The notes: generated from the letters alone by a model not told the origin. 64,000 nt of DNA from Sipunculus nudus (GCA_026874595.1 CM049319.1:61142917-61206916); one strand, 5' to 3'. Positions 34,837 through 47,600 are shown, counted from the first letter of the stretch. Numbers and translations: made by a program.

Positions 34837-35187
34837 GATTATCATTATCTAAGAACTTTGTAAGATTTATTTTAATGATCAGATTCAAGTAATTACATTC
34901 ATTCATTTTATGCTCACAGAATGATAACAAGTGATTAAGAACTCAGCATCCTATATATGGTAACATTAACAATAGTTAATCGCAAGACATTACAGCAGAG
35001 TGCAACTACATAACATTGCAAATTATTTCCAGAGACTGCAAATTCGTATTTGTATGCTGCTACCAAGCAACAGTCGTGCGATTATTATTTCTTAAGTTAG
35101 AGTAACTTTGCGTGCTAAGTATCTCCCACATAATATCTGTTGGACTGATTACCAAGAACTCTTTTCTTTTCTTCAAAGAAAGGGAGA
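34837..35187 (+). other. 3' untranslated region and polypurine tract of the LTR element
   Basis: 350 bp without an open frame of note, so no env. It ends with the purine tract AAAGAAAGGGAGA (35175-35187), which abuts the 3' LTR as expected for the plus-strand primer. Confidence 0.85.
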
Positions 35188-35326
35188 TGTTACGAGATGA
35201 TAAGTTACGAGTTCACTATGTCACGGGTCCGATATTTTATGTGTACACATGCCAGTGTGCTACGTCACACTTTTATGCTTGTTGTCTAGTAAAGCGTTGT
35301 TCACAGCCGCACGTGTTGTTGAAACA
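35188..35326 (+). repeat. 3' LTR (139 bp)
   Basis: Identical to the 5' LTR base for base. It is followed by GTCAC, the second copy of the 5-bp target duplication. Confidence 0.95.
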
Positions 35327-35331
35327 GTCAC

Positions 35332-35640
35332 AGAGGCCATAATGTTAAAAAGAATTTGAGGTACAGTCACCAAACCAATGGGTTTGATGCATCTTATCAA
35401 GGGCTACATCATAGGTTCAAATATGGGTGATTTTGATGTATATTTCAAGGTCACACAGGTGATAATGCTAAAATGATATTCCCATACTTATATTTTTAAG
35501 TTGATAGATGGAAGGAAACATGGCGACCTGAGAAGTGTCTGTCTTTGCTTCTGAGATCAAGACTGGGGCCTATTCTTCAAGGCTGGGGGGGGGGGGGGGG
35601 GGGAGGAAGATTAATTGTGTTGGGATACAATGGCACCTAT
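35332..35640 (+). mobile_element. R1 repeat, copy 2, right part
   Basis: It resumes R1 after the retrotransposon. Contents: GAGGTACAGTCACCAAACC, TTTCAAGGTCACAC (35443-35456), GGAAGGAAACATGGCG, a G19 tract (35585-35603) and the end motif ATTGTGTTGGGATACAATGG, a diverged form of the R1 right end. Confidence 0.7.
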
Positions 35641-36375
35641 AGTGAAATTCACACAAAAAATTAAATTTCTTATTAAAGGGATGCATGGATTGGTCCAAAA
35701 ATCAAATTGACATAAGATCTTTGATAGCATTGTTTTCTGCAGAAGACAGGTGGTGCCACCTGGCAATGTTTAAACGGGATAACTTTGTAAGAATTTGAGG
35801 TACAGTCACTAAACCCTCAAGTTTAATGCATCATATCAACGGCTAGGTGAAATTTGAACATGGATGACCTTGATACATTTTTTCAAGGTCACAGCAGCGA
35901 TAATGTTAAAATAAAATTACGGCAATAACTAAAAAAAATTGTTGGTACAGTCACCAAACTTACAGGTTAGATGCATCATATCAAGGGCTAGATCAACTTC
36001 AAATATGGAAGACCTTAAGGCATTTTAAAGGTCACAGAGGCCATAATGTTAAAATAATGTTTTCACAATAACTTCAAATGAATTTGAGGTACAGTCACCA
36101 AACCATGCAATGGGTTTAGCATCTTATCAAGGGCTACATCATAGGTTCAAATATGGGTGATTTTGATGTATATTTCAAGGTTACACAGGTGATAATGCTA
36201 AAATGATATTCCCATACTTATATTTTTAAGTTGATAGATGGAAGGAAACATGGCGGCCTGAGAAGTGTCTGTCTTTGCTTCTGAGTTCAAGACTGGGGCC
36301 TTTTTTTTCCCAAGGCTGGAGGGGGGGGGGGGGAGAGATTAATTGTGTTGGGATACAATGGCACCTACAATGAAA
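35641..36375 (+). repeat. Tandem duplicate of an R1 module (about 730 bp) with the empty target site
   Basis: It repeats in order the content of 30003-30420 plus 35332-35640: GCATGGATTGGTCCAAAAAT, GCAGAAGACAGGTGGTGCCA, TTTCAAGGTCACAGCAGCG, GGAAGGAAACATGGCG, a G13 tract (36321-36333) and TTGTGTTGGGATACAATGG. Here AAAGGTCACAGAGGCC is uninterrupted at 36028-36043, whereas the first copy carries the retrotransposon at this GTCAC. Confidence 0.8.
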
Positions 36376-36610
36376 TTCACACAAAAAATTAAATTTCTTA
36401 GCAAGGGATGCATGGATTAATTCAAAAATCAAACTGACTAAAGATCTAGGATAGCTCTGGCTTCTGCAGACGATAGGTGGCGCCACCTTTTCTTGCTTTG
36501 CACATTTTTGATAACAGTACTGTAAGCAATTATAAGTCAAAAACTATTGGGTAGATTTCTTTCATCTAATGTAAATATTTATACAGACATGGGTTATGGG
36601 ATGAGTTTTA
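36376..36610 (+). repeat. R1-related fragment
   Basis: It contains GGATGCATGGATTAATTC, AGATCTAGGATAG and GGCGCCACCT, in the order found in R1 copy 1 (21400-21490), then runs into the next R1 left end. Confidence 0.6.
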
Positions 36611-37712
36611 CTGTATTCCCAGACAAATTCAGGGATACTATGGTTTTATGATGGTTCGGTCAGCGCCTTATATATCCCTATCGCTGCCATTTGACAGAAA
36701 TGTGAGCATCATAAATGAAAAACTAACAGACAGATCTCTTTCATATTATGGATATACATAGATATGAGTTTTGGATCAGGTATATTTAAATTTGGATTAT
36801 CACCTGTACTATGATTGCAGCTTTGAATATTTTCATATTTGGTGAAAATCACAAAAAATGTTAAATATTTGAATTAGGGATTCATGGATTAGTACAAAAA
36901 ACAACCGATCCATGATCTTGAAAAGCTATGTCTTCTATGGGAGACAGGTTGTGCCACCTTTTGCATATAAATAGGTTATCAGATCAAGTGTTTTTTTTTT
37001 TTTTTTTAATTGAGGTCAAGGCCTTTATTATAAGTGAAATTATGTTGTTAAAGTCCACTATGGGTATAACATTCTATATAACAAGAACAATCATTGGTAT
37101 ACATAGCTTTATTTGACAGGTAACAAAATATCATATGATACAAATAATCATAATCAAATCAACATATTGAGTTCTTATATCTGAATGAGAAGATTTATAT
37201 TAACATTTTGTGCATGTATGCTGTGAGGATAAATAAGTCATGACTTGTATCATTTAAGACATTTAGTTATATAATACCAGCATTCAAGTCTAAACTGTTG
37301 TTTTGAATCCAAAATTTATTAATATTCATGACAATTATGATAATAAAATTGTTATAAATTATACTTGACAATTTGTTTGATAGTATAACAGCAACTGGAA
37401 GCAATAATTGATTAAATAAACTTAATAGATACATGAATGAATGCCTTTAAAATTAAAACAAATAGAAATCAACATATTGTGATTCTGGGTTATTTCTGAA
37501 TGAAAACATCTATATATACATATTGTGCATGTATTTCTGAATGAAAACATCTGTATATACATATTGGGCATGTATGCTGTCTAAGTTATGACTTCTATGA
37601 TGTGTAGCTTGCCATCTGAATTCAAGATGGGATCCTATTCTTGGGGCTGGGGAGGGGGGGGGGGGGGGGGGGTAATTGTCTGGGGATACTGTGTGCCAAG
37701 AAATATCTAGTT
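36611..37712 (+). mobile_element. R1 repeat, copy 3
   Basis: The left end GTATTCCCAGACAA (36613-36626) and the right end TTGTCTGGGGATAC (37676-37689) form the R1 inverted pair with one mismatch. Homology to copy 1 runs on to AAGAAATATCTAGTT. The interior is more diverged, contains a 48-bp duplication around 37490-37570 and a G19 tract at 37654-37672, and has lost the AGGTCATGACCT palindrome. Confidence 0.7.
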
Positions 37713-37724
37713 ATAATATTTGCA

Positions 37725-38170
37725 ATCTCAGCGGACTAAAAGTCAATTGAGGTATAGGAATTGAACTAAGTTTGTCGTCTGGCTGCTGGCCATTTGTAAG
37801 TAAGGCATAAATCATAACCGCTAGCCCTAGAAACTAGTGAACATGCAGGGAGGTCAGTAAATGTTTGTAATCTGGCCATCCAGCTGCTGGTGTTCATTAG
37901 CAAGGCACAAATCCCTAGAAACCTTTCAATGAACACGAAGGGAGGTCAATAAAAAATCTCCTTGGAAACCTAAATTTAGGACCCTGTGACCTATATGGGG
38001 CTCGTAAGTATCCTCCAGAAAAATTAAAAATTTAATACAAAACCTCCAGTATCTTGATTTATAATGCATGGATTGCCATCATTCTTGCCTTGAATTAATT
38101 GACCATGACCAGGGTTGCCATGCAGTTCCTGAAAACTGGTGGCACCACCTGTGCTTTTTTTGGTAATTTT
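37725..38170 (+). repeat. SINE-like dispersed repeat R5, copy 2 (internally duplicated)
   Basis: It shares ordered blocks with 26165-26530. The CAAATC...GGGAGGTCA segment occurs twice (near 37800-37860 and 37900-37960). It is followed by two diverged CAGTTCCTGNAGACTGGTGG modules (38131, 38296). Confidence 0.55.
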
Positions 38171-38399
38171 TTATGATTTATTATTCTTTTTTTTTTTAAA
38201 CCACCAAATGACAGTAATCATGTCAGTTTCTCAGCTGTGCATTTATCTATAGTGTCCCAAACCTGGTGTGTTTATTGATTATTACTGGTTTCTTCAGTTC
38301 CTGTAGACTGGTGGTGCCACCTGTATTTTTTTCTATTTCTTAATGCATTTTTTCCTTTATTTGAGATTGCCAAATTATATTGATACTATCAGATTTACA

Positions 38400-39165
38400 A
38401 GTGTCCTGAAACCATCAGTTCGTCTTTCAGTATGTCAGAGAAAATTTGTTTCCTAATGATAACTCCAGTTTGGATTGACATATGGAGTTCACACTTGACT
38501 TATATATGGCCCACCTCAAAGCAAAAACTTTTGATTTTGGTGTCATGAGGTCCAAGGTCAAGGTCACAGGTTCCATTTATGTAGAGAGATTGTGAGAGAT
38601 TGTGGATGCATTTTGAGCCAAACTTTTCATCCCAAACATTCCATCTTACACATATGTTGACCTACCAATTAATAGGGGAACAACATGATTGATATTGTGG
38701 TCACAAGTTCAAGGTCATCGGGGCTATATGTCCACATATTTGTTCCCAGATGACAACTAGGTTGGACTGAAATATTGGTTTCAAACTTGACTTATCCATG
38801 TCCTACCACTTAAGTAATAACTCTATTGATTTTGGGTCATGAGATCAAAGGTCAAGGTCACAGGACCTACTTCTTTAAAAAGATTGTGGATGCATTTTAA
38901 GCCAAACTTCATCAAATCTTTCATCTTCCACATGTGGTACCGGCCTGCCAATAGGGAAAGAGTCTGTTTGATTCTGGAATCAAAAGGTCAAGATCACAGG
39001 AACCCTCCATTCACAAATCAGTTTATAGATGACAACTCCAGTTTAGGTAGACAGATTGGCTCAAACTTGATCACAGGACCCACATTTTGAAAAAAAAACT
39101 CATAAACATATCATGCAAATTCAGCTGAGCGCTGAGACCAATGGGTCCCTTGTTTTTCTGTATGA
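38400..39165 (+). repeat. R2 repeat family, copy 2
   Basis: Submodules of about 285 bp repeat inside it (GATTGTGGATGCATTTTGAG near 38597 and its relative near 38881). It carries AAGGTCAAGGTCA at 38554-38566 and AGATCAAAGGTCAAGGTCA at 38842-38860. Its end, AAATTCAGCTG...GACCAATGGGTCC (about 39117-39149), is matched in reverse at the start of the copy at 60165. No coding frame was found. Confidence 0.65.
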
Positions 39166-39390
39166 TTCATGTTGCTCTCCAACCTTTTCAAAATTGTCTT
39201 CCTGGCAATGAGGAGAAAATGGTGTTTGATCTGTCTTGTAATGCCATAACTTTTGAACCACTTTATAGTTTTTCTTGAAATTTGACTTTTGAACTGTTTT
39301 ATCAATACCTCGGAGGAGTTATTTTCATGACATTCTCATGAATTTAACCATTTTCTGAATATTCATGACCCTACAATAATGCAAATTTCA

Positions 39391-40290
39391 CTCTAGATAC
39401 ACTAAAACAGCACCACCTAAGGCCAACCAACACAGTTCTAATCCGGATACACTGATACATCACCCTAGGCCAGCCAACCCCGGTCTACTTTACATACACT
39501 AATATATCACCCTAAGGCAAGCAAACCCTGGTCTCCTCTACATACACTAAAATGTCACCCTAGGCCAGCCAACCCTGGTCTACTCTACATACATTAATAT
39601 ATCACTCTAGGGTAACCAACCTCAGTATACTCTTGATACACTAATACATTATCCTAGGCCAGTCAACCCCAGTCTATTCTACATACACTAATATATCACC
39701 CTAGGCAAGCTATTCCCAGTCTACTCTACATACACTAATATATCATCACCTAGGCCAGCCAAAACTGGTCTACTCTTAATACACTAATACATCACCCTAG
39801 GCAAGCTTAAACTCTGGTCTTCTCTAGATACACTAATACATCACCCACAGGCCAGCTTACCCTGGTCTACTCTACTTACACTAATATATCATCACCCTAA
39901 GCAAGCTATTCCCAGTCTACATATACTTATTAAATACATCACCGTAGGCCAGCTTTAACCATGGTCAACTATAGATACGCTAATATATCACCTGAGACCA
40001 GTCAACCCTGGTCAACTCCAGATACCCTTATACATCACCCGAGGCTTGCAAACCTTGGTCTACTCTACATACACTAATATATCACCCTTACCAGCTCACC
40101 CTGGTCTTCTCTAGATACACTAATATATCACCCTAGGCAGCTTTAACCCTGGTCTACACTAAATACACTTATACAAAACTCTTGGCCAGCTTTAACCCTG
40201 GTCTACTCCAGATATACTTATACATCACCCTAGGGCAGCCAAACTTTTTCTACACTAGATACACTAATACATCACTCTAGAGCCAGCCAA
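39391..40290. repeat. 48-bp tandem repeat array (about 18-19 diverged units)
   Basis: Units follow the pattern ACACTAATAYATCACCCTA, then GGCCAGCYAACCCTGGTCTA, then CTCTAGA or CTCTACAT. Divergence between units is high and several have small indels, so the array looks old. No frame is consistently open, so it is not a protein repeat. Confidence 0.88.
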
Positions 40291-43200
40291 AATACAAATA
40301 CACTTTTATACTGTGCCAATATATCTAGATCATGCACAATCTTGTTTAGTGTTAACCAAGAAATGTGTGTCAAGCTGATTATTCCAGCAAAATAGAAGCA
40401 AGATCATCTGTTTACAGCATGGCTTATTGGTCCCAGCTGACACATAAATAGTGCCCTTGAAAAAGGTTTTCCTGGCAGACCTGACATCCATTTCAGAGTA
40501 AACACAAACGATGGAATGATCACAATGTTTTGTCACAGGACTCACCGCAACACTTGTCTTTTCTATGTTCTTTTTTATGCAGACTGCGGTCTGCACCCGA
40601 TATTGACCTGTATGATGACGGATGTGTTTACGGTTATGGATGCACTGGTGTCCAAACCACCTAAACACGGGATTCAAAAATTTATTTATGCTAGTTTTGA
40701 CACTGCAGGAAAGTCACCAGAATGGAAGAGAAAATAATGGATGGCCCCCAGTAGAATGTTCACAGAGAGCAAAATCCGTCCCCAAATCTGTCACTCACTT
40801 GGAGAAATTTCACATCAAAGGATACAAGTGTAAAGTAAGGAATGAAACATTTGCCCCATAATCCTCGGGGAATTGGTATTCTAACACAGAGCGCCACCTG
40901 TTCCAGTCAGTAAAGCTGTGATTTATTGTGTTTTAATGGTATTTACAGTGTTATAAATCTATGATGTTTATTGCAACATTCAGTACTGCAGCATGCAATA
41001 TTAATTGTTCTACCAGAGAAAATTTGTTTTATATCTGTCCTTCAGATAAAGTAGGTTCAAAGTGAGATGTAAGGTCTTTGAATTAAACATAATAACATTT
41101 TATAGTCTATGCACTGTTAAACAGTAATTTACACATGCATATGACATTTTTATTAAATTTTCAATCAGAATTTCATGTGTCAATTTCTATAAGAAAATTA
41201 CCATCAAGATCTCAGATTTAAACATATGGGCATTGCACATTATTTGTATTTTTAAAATCATAATAATTCTTATATTTATACATCACTAGTGTGCTTTTAA
41301 AGTGCAAGTGTTCACACCAGATGTAGGTACTAGGAACAACAATTATGGGTGTGATGTTCTAGAGGACTTAATAAGAAACAGTTGAGCTGCTGGCAGAAAT
41401 ATGGACAGGCTTTTACAATGGAAAATCCAGTGGATTTTAATGGGTTCATTGGGGACATTTCTTTAGGGTACTGGTATTAAAATTCCTTTCCAAAATTCCT
41501 GGATCAACCCTAAGGGAAATTGCAATTCCAATTTGTCTTCTACTTCAGTTCCAGTTCGTTGCACTGTTTTTCAAACTGTTGAAACTGATGGCAGTTCCAT
41601 TCCTCTTGCTTTGATTATGATCCTAATGTTTTATCTGATGGCCTGTGGGTGACACTGTCTGCTGACTGAGGATGAAGATAACCACATGATTATCTATTTT
41701 GTAGGGATTTCTGCCCATGTATAAAACAGAATAACTCAGGAACTTTCATTAAACTATCAGAACCACTGAAAAACTTTCCACCCAAAGATAAAATATACTG
41801 CAAGTTCTCATGGGAGCAGAATAGGTAAAGTTTCAAACAGTCGCAGCAGCTACTGTTATTTGTTGACGCATATTTGATCCCTTGGCATGCTGAGGTCAAA
41901 GTGGCCAGGGCTGCACCTGGCTAGCCTCACTTTGATTTCCACGTGCCGGAAGGATTTCAGATTTGATATCCCAGCAAGGGGGAGTTCACTACAACATCAG
42001 GATGAACTCACTGACAAAAATGGAGAGGTACTAGTGTCATTCTAAAAATAGAAGATCTGACATGTTATTGGTAAACCTGGATCTCAGGCTTTCTATAAAA
42101 ATGAATGTGAACACCAGTAATGCTGAAATTAATTGAAGCTCACAGTAGAGTGCATTGAGGATCTGTGTGTATATACCCGTGGCATGCTCGCCAATGCAAG
42201 ATTCATGCTCTCTGGTCACACACAGAGTATTGATGAGATCTGCTTGATTATAATATAGCAATTCAGTTATTTCATATATATGATCATGTATTCATTACAG
42301 TCTGGTGCCTTGCCCTGGGCGCTGACTATGCCTCCCTCTCTGTACAGGTTGTGACGCTGGCAGGCGTCTGCTTCTCTGCATGTTCTCTCCCTCACTGCTC
42401 CTGCCCTTATACAAAGATTTACCAGTACTGACGAGCATAAGGCATTATATAATGGGACATTACCAGTATCCAAAAATATCAATGTTACTTCTTGGTAATC
42501 ACTTTGACGGGGAGCTTGTGTATATAAAGTAAGGAAAACAAATAACTGTCACAAACTGTATAACTGGACCACAGCTGTTTAAACACAACAAATGCACTTA
42601 ATTTTTACCCTTCCCAAGGTTTCGCAGAAATTGGTCTGATAGTTTTTGCTTAATCCTGCTAAAACACACAGATGCATGATAAAACAAATAATTAAACATA
42701 ATGTAAACCATAACCTCCTTTGCAGAGGTACTTATTCACTGTTATTTAGGAATTGAAGCATACTGCTCATTTGACATTTTCACCATGAGATGGGATTTGA
42801 TCCAAGCACAAGGGTGCACTCCACTCACAATGTCACCTTTTATGAATCAAGAACAAAATTTGTTGAACCCCAAGTCAACATCACCTTAGCCAACCCAAAG
42901 CTATACGACGTGTCTCAAAATCCTCAGAGTACAGTGTGTGTGAGACATTGAGGCTCTCTGGTGATTGTTGTCATATGCATCAATTAGGGACAAGAGGATG
43001 AGCTGGGCAGGCACTGTGACTGTCAGTCTCGTTAGCCCGCATCAGACTATGAGTTAACTTTACACTATGTCTGTATGCCATGTAAAATCAATACAAGATT
43101 TTCTGCACTGTCTAGTACAGCCTCCAATCCATGCTCTTTTTAAATGTTGTCCTTTAAACTTTTTTTCTTCAAGTTCACTTGGTCATATTTAATGCACAGT

Positions 43201-44640
43201 CTCTCTACATGGATGCCTCTTTATTTTTCCACACTGTTACAGTCCCCTTGAATTGCAAACAAGTTTGTGATAGATAGATTTGATGGATTAGTTTAGATTA
43301 GATAGATAGATAGAAAGACAACATTACCAAAATCTTACACTATGTCTTCATACAGTGCCTGTTCATTCTAACAACATAGACATACAAATAGAAAAGATTG
43401 TCATGGAACCAAAACAATTAATGTTTATCATCTTTTCTTTTTTACATGGCACATCTCAATGGATAATTTCATTGGTTTCTGTAAATTATTTAAGGTATAT
43501 CTTACACTTTCCACAACTTGAAAGACAGAAGAAATGCCACAGAGATATGGTAGCAGGAATAAAATACAGGAGAACCTATCTACAGGACCATCTATGAAAT
43601 AAGGCCACCTTTGTATAATCAACATTTTTGCTGGTCATGACCAGTAATATCAATCCATTTCCAAGCTGATAATGCTCAGATCACTAATTTGAAAAATTAA
43701 ACTATTTTATTATATAAAGAATAAAAATTTGTAGATTTGAAAACAATGTGATTTTTTTCAGTTAATTCACACACACATATAGATGAAGGTAATCTCATTA
43801 TAGCAATAGTTATATTATTTAAAGTTATGATCTTTTGGAATTATATTAATTAGTATACATAGTGCATATCATATGTTATAGAACCATGTACTGATACTAC
43901 ATATTCTTTAAAATCCAGTTTAGAAACTGCAAACAAATGCATGGCAAAACATTCCACAGCAAAAGCTCTTAAGGTTCAAAACTGCTCCCAGAAATGGCTG
44001 AGATAAAAAATCTTCAGATACTTACACTTTTAAAAGATATATTTTCTATTTTGCTTTCTTCATTACTTTTCTTTCACCATATATAGACATTTTTCAACTC
44101 TACATTTAACTGTCACATTTTTATCTCTACTTAATAGACTTCACACTGGATAGTTTGCCCACTAATACAGACAGATACACAGGAGCATGTTACACCTCAG
44201 CATGACTGTTGCACATATCACAGTTTTAAGGTGTATCAAATACTAACAGCTTGTGCCATCTGGAGGGATTAATATGAACAAAAGGGAAATTCATTCCATT
44301 TTACATCTGCAATAGAGATTGAAATGAGCAAAACTGTTATCATAGTAGAAGTGACCACTTCCATGGTTTCAGCTGGAAAATCACTAGTTTACCATAAGGA
44401 TCTGGGTTATGCTGTTATATTAAGACATGAAAGTGAGTCAAATCCAATATGTTTTGTTTAGATTTTAAAAAGTTTAATTATTTCACCAAGGAGGTTCCAG
44501 TGGGGTCCTAACTACAGTCCATTAATCCTTCATCTCATTTCCACCAGTGTTTATTTGTTATAAAATTTTTATGAATTACATTTTGCGACAGAAAATTGTA
44601 TTTGCAGGGTAGAGGATTAAAGGGCCTAATTTTCAAAATT
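40291..44640. other. Intergenic spacer, no gene recognised
   Basis: AT-rich sequence. Open frames up to 115 codons on both strands lack any recognisable domain, codon bias or flanking splice logic. A short GATA run lies at about 43296-43312. Confidence 0.45.
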
Positions 44641-47600
44641 GTAAATAAATAAAACCTTACACATTAATTAAGAAACAAATTTATTTTAAAATATGAGAAA
44701 TCCATCAACATTTAACAAAATTTTACCACCCATTTATGGAGGTCAAGATTATTGTTCACATGCAAAAGCACCCTCAGGTTAAACAGCTGCTGACTGGATG
44801 ATGTCACGTAAACGCTCTAAAAAATGTGATCATTAAAATAAAGATTACTACACTCATACAAGGACACCATTCACTATGCTTCAATCAGCCTTTTGAAATC
44901 AGTTCGGCAAAGTCACAACGGAACATAACAGATTATTGAACATGTTTCAGGGGCCTGGTTTATGAAACAGATTTACAAAACAAAAATATAAAAAGTGTCT
45001 TAACTTTGAAATTGGTGAATGTTTCATGACATAATTTATAGTAATAAACGTATTTCAACATATGCGATTTGTTAAATTTTTATTTTGACCCCTGTTCTGC
45101 ATTCCATGTTTTAGGGCAGCCCTGGATAATCCCCCAGGAGTGTGAATGAGGCCTTTTGTGTTGACTTTGCCGAACAGAATTCAAAAGGCTTAAGCGTAGT
45201 GAATGGCAAGGACACATTTGGTCTGTAAGACCATTTTGAAGAGTCCATAAAGGGGTTTAAAGAGTTGTGAAACATAAACTGTGGATTTATTTTAAAATTC
45301 AAGCTTCAAATAGTGAACCATGCATCAATTCCACTGGCAGCTTTCCGGGACATTTCCTTTAAATATACAATTTTTGGAAAATTAACTTAAAAAAAAAACT
45401 AGTGACACAGGTTGGTGAAACAGCTAGATTAAAGGGACCTACAAGTAGTTCTGATGTCCACCAGCTGATTTCCCATCCTTTACATTTTCATCCTCTCTTT
45501 GTTGAGACAGAATAAAAGTATGAACCTGGAGCTACTGGATTCAAATCAAGTTGGTATAACAGTGAATTAATTTACCTTAGAGCAGAATTTTAGTTCAAGT
45601 GATCATAACAATACCTTTAAATAATAAACTCGTAATCGATCTTAGTTGACATATATAATATTAACCTGAGATCGCAAACAAAAAAGTCATTAAAATAAGT
45701 GTTAAAGGTAATATTCACAAATCTTGCTTGATAATTAACAGAAAAAAAAATATAATAGAATCAAAGTCCAAATCCCCCAACATAACAGAACAAAATAGCA
45801 CCCCTGTATGATAGTGGCAGATTGATACAGGATCTTAGGAAAGAGGAGGAACACCAAATAGAGTATATAGGGAGAGCTAGTTGACATTATACTTAAATCT
45901 CACATGCAGAAATATGGGGAATAAACTCTGTGAGATCTGGCAGCAAGTGTATTTTAGTATTCTATTTGCTAGACTTAGGTCACAAAAGAAGGGGTCTGGC
46001 ACATGCCCCCAACAGTGCCCCCCTCCAAAGCCACCCTGATGCACAACTATAAAAATATCACATTGTGCACCGTCAATAACAACTAGCTCAATTTAATTCC
46101 GTCATCCACTGGTCATGGCTGTCACCTTTAGACAACAGCAGAAATAAGATACAATACACTTCATTATTTTCTGGTAATCTAATTATCCAGTTAAATTCTT
46201 CTAAAACTTCTACACAGGTATCAATATCCTCTTTCAGAAATGTCAAGGACAATGGTGATAACAGGTTTGTAGTCAGGCAGGGTAATAAAATCTACACATT
46301 GGTAAGACTGGCCAGGCAACAAAATAGGAGCTGACCCTTAAACTAACAGCTCCAACAAGTCTTTGATCGACTGTAAATCATTTTGTACCATAGACAATCT
46401 CAGCTGACAGATTATTGATTGGTCAGAAAGTAATATGAGATCAGTCCAAGTAACATGTGTAAATTTCTTAAGGATGGAAACAAATTTTACCTTGCTGCCT
46501 CACATCTCTGAGTTTGTAATCACATGACCTTGACCTGTGACCCATGAGAGTGACCTCTGACCTAATGAGGAACTATTCTTGGCTCGAGTTGACAAGATTG
46601 AGACATTGATGTATTATGACATGTTTGGGTATCAGTTTGAATGATGGATCACTCTGCCCTGTATTACAGTGTACATTCTCTAATATCTGCAATCTCAGCT
46701 CCAACACACCTTCTAATAGAGCTCCCATTGTTTTTTTACTCAAAACCTCTTTTTCACAGATGCTATGAAAATGTATAGAATTAACATAAATTCAAAAGTG
46801 TCAGTCATAAATATCAACCTCTAAACCTTTGAAAATAAAGTAAAAAATTGTCAATTTTTACTTCAGATTGAAAACATTTTTTTATATTTCATAGTACGTA
46901 CAGTGACCTTTAGCTCTGACCAAATATTGTTCATAAATCTTTAATGGAGGATATTAATGGCTTCATGCAGGCCAATCTAATTCAATCGACCACTAATTAA
47001 AATGAGACTTAATGAACATCCCCCTCAGGCGAACACTGATCTAGTTTTGATGAATTGTGCCCCTAAAAGTATCAAGAGAGGTTGGATGAAAATAGAAAGC
47101 AATCAAACATCACCCACGCCCCACAATATAACATAACTTCATTAACCAGGGAACATTCATTTAAACATCAGACTCAGTTTTAGCTATGATGCAGGATTGT
47201 TGGATCCAAGAGGTTTTGATATAAAGCAGCACTGATACAATAAACCCTATGTGATTCACGTCAAATCTCCTTCAGGTATCATTATCATCAAAAACCCCAA
47301 TATCTATCATCAATCCAAAAGCGGCTTACAAGACCCCATGAAGTACACATTATTTCAAATCTGGTACAGTGAACATTCTGATAATATAAACATTTTGGAA
47401 AAACTTACAGTAAAAATATGAGGAAATTTGAAAATTTTTGGCCATGAATTAACATTTTGGTGTTCAAATTATTAGAAGGATCAAATAATTAGGTTTAATA
47501 TAGTAGTTATGTACCAATTTTTTGCAGACATATGGTTTACATTACATGCATTTTATATGAATGACATACGATATTTCACATGATTTTCACTCATTTTAGA

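Larger units (their letters stand above)
30421..35326 (+). mobile_element. Complete young Ty3/gypsy LTR retrotransposon (4906 bp)
   Basis: Layout: 5' LTR 30421-30559, primer-binding site 30560, gag 30654-31160, pol 31132/31189-34836, polypurine tract 35175-35187, 3' LTR 35188-35326. The two LTRs are identical over all 139 bp and begin TGTTAC and end AAACA. The host GTCAC (30416-30420) is duplicated at 35327-35331. Pol order PR-RT-RH-IN places it in Ty3/gypsy. Short LTRs, a Leu-tRNA-type primer site and the YLSKFLP-type connection domain resemble the Mag/Steamer-like animal lineages (inference). There is no env and no chromodomain. It is inserted in an R1 repeat. The only evident coding irregularity is the gag/pol frame change. 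Confidence 0.95.

Noticed and set aside
40330-40677. 115-codon minus-strand open frame
   Set aside because: No domain, no splice context, cysteine-rich random-looking composition, and overlapping open frames on the other strand.
44772-44817. Possible minus-strand terminal exon (acceptor ATTTTTTAG, about 12 codons to TAA, AATAAA downstream)
   Set aside because: Too short to identify, and no partner exon or known protein tail was recognised. Worth testing with RNA-seq only.
45440-45525. Possible minus-strand terminal exon ending GGHQNYL with an AATAAA about 155 bp downstream
   Set aside because: It has fewer than 30 codons, an ambiguous acceptor and no recognisable homologue, so chance is likely.
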